A stretch of 64,000 nt of DNA, from contig JAJEKV010000414.1 in the NCBI GenBank assembly GCA_021234155.1, positions 124,001 through 188,000 of the forward strand. The letters run 5' to 3'. The position numbers and the translations under genes were made by a program. This document shows, in pieces, positions 58,842 to 64,000 of this stretch. The notes beneath the pieces are model-generated. The model searched no databases. It saw only the letters and a list, made by a program, of their open reading frames with translations, and was not told where the DNA came from. This stretch comes from Isoetes taiwanensis. Taxonomy: Eukaryota; Streptophyta; Lycopodiopsida; Isoetales; Isoetaceae. Position 1 is the first letter of the stretch; each line of letters opens with the position of its first letter.

Positions 58842-60830
58842 AAACTTTGAGATAATGAAGTGGACAAGTCCAAATTGGTGATAGGGCAGCTACAAGAAAA
58901 GATCCAAGAGCTCAAAAGAGCAAACTTTGGGCTTCAAATGTAGGTTAAAGAATTTGAAGAAAACACCCCTTGGCTTTATGAAAAGGAAGAAGCACTATCG
59001 ATCGATAGAGGAACTGAAGTTTGGATCAGGTGCATTCAGACGCAGGTGATTCGGGCCACAAGGTCCATTTACAACACTAGCAAAGGCCAATTAAGATCTG
59101 GGGAAACTAGAAGCAATCTTGGTTACGTAGTGAAGAACCTAGCGACAAACAGTGGGAGATAGTGGACATGATTTGTCACCCTACAACTCTTTCTCAAGAA
59201 GATGGTATTGAAATGGTACAGGGAGAGATCTATAAGAAGTTAGAAGTTTATTGTGATGTATGTGACCTTTGTGATGATGTAGGCATCGGGTGAGGGCTTG
59301 GTTACCGCTTTCTATTCAAGCCATTCCACGGCTGCTGAAAAGAATGGGCACAAAAAGTATTTCCGCCCACGCCCACAAATTGTCGAGAATACAAGGGTTA
59401 CTAGGACAAAGATGGTGTATGCCATATTAGGAGAGATGCACCACGCTGAATGTGCTGGTCCCGCCATAGCCATAAAAAGATAAGAATGGCAAGGATTGTT
59501 GTGATATAGTTGGAATGAATGAACGCAATAATCTTTGGGTTGACCTGGTTACTTTCTTACAACCCCTTGTCAAATATTATGACTTAACAGCCAAGTGTAA
59601 AACTAATGGTGAGATTGAAGTTTGCATAAAATTGGATGAAATGGAACTCACTCAAGTTTGAGAAGTATGAGAGGGTATCCGTTGTCATCATGAATAGAGC
59701 AATTGAGAATGCAATTGCACATGCTAAATCAAAGAGCAACAAGAATAATAATAAAGATGTAGAGGTGACTGACGAGGAGAAGAAGCTGCAAAAAAATGGT
59801 TTTCTATGTCAATCAAGATGACACCCGGTGGTTAGGTCTCTTTAAAGTTCAGAAAGAAACCCACGAGGTATTGAAATGGGTGTTCAATCAACCGACATCC
59901 CGAAGTCTAATATCTAGATTCGAGGGAGGGAAAAATTGCAAGTAGATCACTATGGATCTTACAAAGCAATTTTTCACTTTAAGGCCCTGGATTTAAAACG
60001 AGAAAGCAATGTACAACATAAGTGGAGGAGGACAAGGAACATGCAAAAGTTGTCTCAGACCGCAATCATGCAAGGAAGTCAAGTAATCGGGAAGACTGCT
60101 TCAACCTTGTCCCTTAACCAAGCAAATGCTCCTAATAGAGGAGAAGAAGATCCCAAGTTCCATGGCATTTTCCCCATTCCATTAGAGAGGGTTCATATCC
60201 GACTTTGCCGCTTTGTGAGAATCATTGACAAGATGATATTTTTGAGTCGCATCATTCGTGGAACATTTCGCGCTGCACAAGAAGAGAAGAGAGGAAAGAA
60301 TTCAGAGAGTTGAACATGTTCTATCGAATGTGTTTGCATGGTGGCAGGAAGAACAAGTGTGCCTCGTGAAGGTGTCAATTGAGGGGTGAAAGCTCTACGC
60401 TCATAAAGAATCATGAGAGGCTCAACGGAAACCAGATGGGAGAAAAAGGTCTATGAATTTAGAAAATTGCTGGTTGATGCGAGCGTGACCGCATGGATGG
60501 CCTTCGTCGGCATTGAGGAAAAAAGCATGGGATGCATTCATACATTCAGAGAATGGACCTCACAAGAGAAGATGCGTAAATGTTCGTGTGTTTAATAACA
60601 AATTTATTAAAGCTTTCATAGACATGGGGGGAGAGAGTGAAGTCACAAGACTACTTGCACATCTTTTGGGCTCATGCACCTTGGTTTTTAGGAAGTATGG
60701 AAGCCTAGCAAAGGTGGAGTGCACAAGGCATGGAGAAGTCGACAAACAAGCTCAAAATAGGGGGTGGAAATGTGGGAACCAACCCCAAGACAGATGACGA
60801 GTGGTTTTATAGAAGGTTGATGGCTAAATA
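58842..60830 (+). pseudogene. Large degenerate protein region, unidentified, transposon-like
   Basis: Successive plus-strand segments with strong coding character lie in the same order across ~2 kb, split by stops and shifts: SKLVIGQLQEKIQELKRANF (58,870); an ATG-less frame 58,944-59,162 with ALSIDRGTEVWIRCIQTQ and SNLGYVVKNLATNSG; CDVCDLCDDV (~59,260); KKYFRPRPQIVENTRVTRTK and GEMHHAECAG (59,350-59,455); NNLWVDLVTFLQPLVKYYDL (59,525); KYERVSVVIMNRAIENAIAH (59,650); SQTAIMQGSQVIGKTAST (60,055) and IPLERVHIRLCRFVRIIDKM (60,175); WNISRCTRREERKEF (60,260); and FNNKFIKAFIDMGGESEVTR (60,590) to DKQAQNRGWKCGN (60,770). This looks like one protein of about 600-650 residues. I associate it loosely with big uncharacterised, probably transposon-encoded proteins of non-flowering plants, from memory only. 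The function is unknown. Confidence 0.5.
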
Positions 60831-60834
60831 CCAC

Positions 60835-61220
60835 AAGAAGGTCACTTTAAGGAGCAACCTGTGAAGTCAAAACACCATTGGCATAATGTCAAGAGAAAAC
60901 GGAAAGTTGCTTGGCAAAATTTAGGGCCCCACTAGCATCGCAAGAGCAGTGGAGATCTAAGAGACAAAGAATCGGGTAAAAGTATACTTGTAATGTGTAG
61001 CATGTTCACACGGCCAAGTACTTGCCTCCAACCTTGCACAACAGCTTCGCGTCGTGTGATCTTATTTGTATCATACTGGCCTTAAACAGGAGTTTGTTAT
61101 TGCTTGCATTTATGTGGCTTCAAGGCCGCGGTGAAGCTTCTTTACAAGATAATAATAAAAAGTTACTTTTTGATTAAAGTTGTGAAAGATGTTACATTGA
61201 AAAACAAAATACAGCGACTC
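60835..61220. other. No gene seen
   Basis: Spacer. It includes GCGTCGTGTGATCTTATT and GCTTGCATTTATGTGGCTTC, weakly shared with the repeat ends at 63.05 and 63.91 kb. Confidence 0.35.
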
Positions 61221-61221
61221 A

Positions 61222-61800
61222 TTGTTGCTCGGTCGCAGCTCTTCTTCATTATCTTCATCATCATCATCAGCTCGGCCCCTCGTCTTTCGTCTTCATCTCT
61301 TCTCCTCAAAGCGAGCAATCACCCCTCATCCAAGCGTTCCTCCAATCGTCCACCATCTCTTTGTACATGTCCCGCTCCCATGTCCCAATAGCACAAGCGT
61401 GTTTTTTTACTGAATTAGCAACCCCGTCCGTTCATATCTAAATGCGCTTTTGTTGGGGCATGTCATCTGTCCAGCCTTCTATTCAGCGATTTGATTTGCC
61501 TCTCGGCTCTGAAGCATGAGAAGGTTGAATTCATTCTCTTCTTCTTTTTCTGTTTGAATTCAGCGGCGTTTTCCTTTAGAAGATCATCTTGCTCCTTCAA
61601 CCTCTTGATTAGAACACCCAACACTATGTCGAAGGGGAGTTCTATCCTCTTCGTTTTCCCTTATCAGCCCGGTTGAGGATGTGGAGGCCATAGATGACAA
61701 ATGGGGGAGGGACGTTAAGATTATAAGTGAGGAGCAAAGACTCTAAGCTAGGTGGAAGGAGCACAATGCAAGGACCTCAATTTATACATATTAAGCGCCT
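61222..61800 (-). pseudogene. Repeat unit 1: TATA box and coiled-coil ORF
   Basis: On the minus strand a TATA box ATGTATAAATTGAGG (~61,785) precedes a frame (61,645-61,465) with GELPFDIVLGVLIKRLKEQD, LLKENAAEFKQKKKK and RAERQIKSLNRRLDR, a heptad-rich coiled-coil pattern, then a stop. Further acidic/basic frames lie below. It is related in layout to units at 62.1-62.6 and 63.1-63.6 kb. Possibly a gag-like or DNA-binding protein of a repeat family. Not identified. Confidence 0.33.
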
Positions 61801-62100
61801 TTTGAACATATTAAACCACAAAGTGGCTTTGGCGCCACGTGTCGGCGGATTCGGGGTTGTCGCTAGAACACATTAATGGTAACTGTCATTTGGAACACAT
61901 TAATAACTATTCTAACTACACTTGTATCACACCCGCGAAATCGCACCGAGCACAAAAACCCTGAAGGGTTTAAGCCGTGTGTCTGTCTTAATCATTCTCT
62001 CTACCACGGATATTGAAAATTAAAAATAGGAAACGTAATATTTAAGACATTTGTCAAAACTTTTCCCATTGAAATAAAATAATTACAAACCTTAAAAAAA
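61801..62100. other. Spacer between repeat units
   Basis: Contains GCCACGTGTCGGCGG (G-box-like CACGTG) upstream, in minus orientation, of the TATA at 61,785, so it may be its promoter-proximal region. Confidence 0.35.
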
Positions 62101-62250
62101 GCGGGCCCTCTAGGAGGAGCCGTGCCTATCCCGGCCGCAAGCTCTTCCCGGAGGGAGTGATGATAATTTTTCCGCTCCTCCAACATGATTGCCACGCCCT
62201 AAACCACGTTCTCATATTCCGCAACCTTATCTTCCGCTCATCGAGTTGAT
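62101..62250 (-). pseudogene. Repeat unit 2: coiled-coil-like remnant
   Basis: The minus-strand frame VAIMLEERKNYHHSLREELA (62,198-62,135) followed by a Gly/Pro-rich stop-proximal end. Its downstream sequence (AATTACAAACCTTAAAAAAAG on plus) parallels the ends of the other units. It is partial, with no start or promoter assigned. Confidence 0.28.
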
Positions 62251-62755
62251 CTCAGGGCGACCTCTCCCGCCGATTGCTGCCCTAAGCCTCTTTGAAGGTT
62301 ATATCTGTGGGCGCGCAATTAGCGATCCTAAAGCGACCCGTGATTGTCTTACACTAAAATCACCTCCTATAGAAGGCTGCCTTGTCCCTGCGCAACCCGG
62401 CGGGCGACGTCTTCATCATTCTTTTTCTTTTAGAAGGCGGATCCGTTCCTCAAAGCCGTGGCCCGAATGTTCTTAATTTCCTTGACGAACTTGAGACAAG
62501 ATCGGCGGGGGATGGGCGAGTGGAGGCCATTGAAAGTGATGGGAGAAACGGGGAGATGGCTGAGGCCGAATGTGGTAGAAACGAGGAGATGGCGGATAGG
62601 AGAAGACAAAGGCCTCGAAGTTTTATATGGAAACTAGAGATGCGTTGGAATCTACGGTTCGGCGATGTAGATAAAGTTGTGTAATAATCCCACGAGGCAA
62701 AAAATTATAGCATACAATTAGGCAAGCGGTACCCTATGTTAGCATCATGGGATCC
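62251..62755. other. GC-rich spacer, no gene assigned
   Basis: Plus-strand frames (62,189-62,476; 62,382-62,684) exist because the region is GC-rich. A doubled EMAEAECGRNEEMAD-like stretch is visible near 62,555-62,595, but no family was recognised. Confidence 0.3.
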
Positions 62756-62894
62756 GTCATATCTAGCCGTCTTGTATGCGGTACGTACAAAACGATGTTA
62801 TTGTGCGGCCAAGATACCCACGTCTTGGCATGGCGTTGTCATCCACATGCCCGTATGTGAATAGACGGCGTCATGCCAATCCTAGATATGACTA
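62756..62894. repeat. Small foldback
   Basis: GTCATATCTAG (62,757) and CTAGATATGAC (~62,883), with inner TTGGCATGGCGT and GCGTCATGCCAA, form an interrupted inverted repeat of about 140 bp. Confidence 0.55.
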
Positions 62895-62997
62895 ATTAGC
62901 ATTTACCCGCAAGTTATCACATAATCTAGCTAGATATTTGTGTTACATATAGTTTTCCATTAATAAATTAGGAATTTATACATCTGGCGAGGTGTGC

Positions 62998-63140
62998 GTT
63001 GTGGACATCATCGATGCAAAATCCATTGATTGCTACCTAATTGCAAGCATGGCATTTCGGCGTCGTGTGATCTTTAATAAAACAAAACAAGAGAGAGCGG
63101 ATAGAAGCAAAGAAATAGAAAACTTTTTCTTTGAAACAAA
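62998..63140. repeat. Direct repeat, copy 1 (pair with 63,868-64,000)
   Basis: ATCCATTGATTGCTACCTAATTGCAAGC..GGCGTCGTGTGATCTTTAATAAAAC..GAAAACTTTTTCTTTGAA is repeated ~850 bp downstream at 63,870 to the window end. It marks the 3' ends of two minus-strand repeat units. Confidence 0.75.
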
Positions 63141-63625
63141 AATATATATACAATGGCTAGGGATCTTCATGATCCTAGCTGGCCATAAAGCTGCGTTCTC
63201 ATCCTCATGACTCGAAGCTTCTTGTCCATATCTTCTGGCGCTCTTGAAATATTGTGTGTCGTTAAAAGCGCTTTTCGACCCCTGACTATTGGCCTCTCGG
63301 TACTGGTTAATGTTGTTCTTGAGAGCTCAAGGTCACAAGCTCATCGGTGACCCCCTCGTGAATTCTAACTTTGTCGTAGCCTCGATCTTCTCGGCGACGG
63401 ACGGTACATTTTTGCCGTGAACCTCCCTTGAATCTTCATCACCCTTTACCAAAGGGGTGATGTCGCGGCAGCTTCCGGTATGATGCAAACTGTGGAGGAG
63501 GATGAAGATGCCATTGGAGCGTAAGCGGAAGGCGAGAAGATGAGCAGAAGGCGGGAGGCGGAAGGATCGAGGTCGAAGGCAAGATAGAATGTCTTCTATT
63601 TATAGCGGGGATTTCGTAGTAGCTT
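63141..63625 (-). pseudogene. Repeat unit 3: TATA box, ATG and broken ORF
   Basis: On the minus strand CGCTATAAATAGAAGACATT (TATA ~63,600) is followed by a C-rich leader of about 75 nt and an ATG at 63,514. The ATG opens MASSSSSTVCIIPEAAATSP and stops after ~22 codons at a likely indel. Reading resumes in another frame with worn charged sequence down to ~63,180. The sound promoter-leader-ATG layout suggests a real repeat-family gene whose intact form lies elsewhere. Confidence 0.38.
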
Positions 63626-63867
63626 GAGTCACACGGCGCCGAAGGATGCGTCGGTCGGGGAAAATGGTAGATTACTTCTGGGCCGTGTGAGGGGAAAGGA
63701 TCGTTACTTCTTCTCCCGTCTTTTTATTTCGAGAAAAGCTCGTTGTGATAATTTTATTGATAATTCCGATTGATACAATCTATACATAAGTAATTTTATC
63801 GATACATAACTAAAGATAGAACTTCTCATTGGCCTTAAAATAGAAGCGGGCATCACCACGGCCTTGA

Positions 63868-64000
63868 AATCCATTGATTGCTACCTAATTGCAAGCTTAA
63901 GGCATTTGGCGTCGTGTGATCTTTTAATAAAACAGAACATACATTGGAACAAGAGGATAGATAGAAGCCAAAAATAGAAAACTTTTCTTTGAAGTAAAAA
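63868..64000. repeat. Direct repeat, copy 2
   Basis: Second copy of the 62,998 repeat, with small indels; it runs off the window edge. Confidence 0.75.

Noticed and set aside
62189-62684. Plus-strand ORFs of 95 and 100 codons
   Set aside because: GC-rich antisense or intergenic frames without motif; the minus strand has the better coding signal nearby.

Overview
This window looks like nuclear DNA of a land plant, dense in repeats and poor in intact genes. The evidence is degenerate plant genes (an F-box/kelch-type gene, a PLS-type PPR gene, the 3' end of an L-gulonolactone-oxidase-type gene, the N-terminus of a 3-ketoacyl-CoA synthase), chromodomain-bearing Ty3/gypsy retrotransposons, TTTAGGG-type motifs and GT-AG-like leader introns. 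A GC-rich non-LTR reverse transcriptase block and a large unidentified degenerate protein region remind me of sequences from non-flowering plants (fern, lycophyte, moss or gymnosperm). That placement is from memory and weak. I see no intact housekeeping gene, no RNA gene I would defend and no CRISPR array.

Layout: 0.1-0.7 kb holds a Lys/Glu-rich coding remnant. 1.7-2.2 kb is a hairpin-TATA-leader cassette. 4.4-7.3 kb is a decayed LINE on the minus strand. 11.7-12.2 kb is a GULLO-like pseudogene tail.

12.2-45.1 kb is dominated by one composite segment present three times: copy A (12.17-23.20 kb), partial copy C (28.15-32.49 kb) and copy B (33.14-45.14 kb). The full unit holds, in order, a PPR fragment, a GGAAACCCTTCC foldback array, a hairpin/TATA promoter with a spliced leader driving a 139-residue putative secreted protein, a ~1 kb TIR element plus a small foldback, an F-box-like pseudogene, and a minus-strand Ty3/gypsy chromovirus. 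Copy A keeps the left context (rest of the GULLO tail) and copy B keeps the right context (gag and the second LTR), as expected of a tandem duplication later filled with other DNA. Copy C lacks the TIR block and shows the empty site.

46.7-51.8 kb has only unidentified coding-like debris. 51.8-55.3 kb is the 3' part of a second chromovirus with a probable LTR. 55.4-58.4 kb has a dispersed repeat pair, a 35-bp triplication and an acidic ORF. 58.8-60.8 kb is a ~2 kb degenerate plus-strand coding region of an unrecognised, probably transposon-borne protein. 61.2-64.0 kb carries diverged minus-strand repeat units with TATA boxes and coiled-coil-like ORFs.

The three copies differ largely by tiny indels at CTG/CAG/CCG sites, so many frameshifts may be consensus errors in methylated repeats rather than real mutations. 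Reading frames here should be judged with that in mind.
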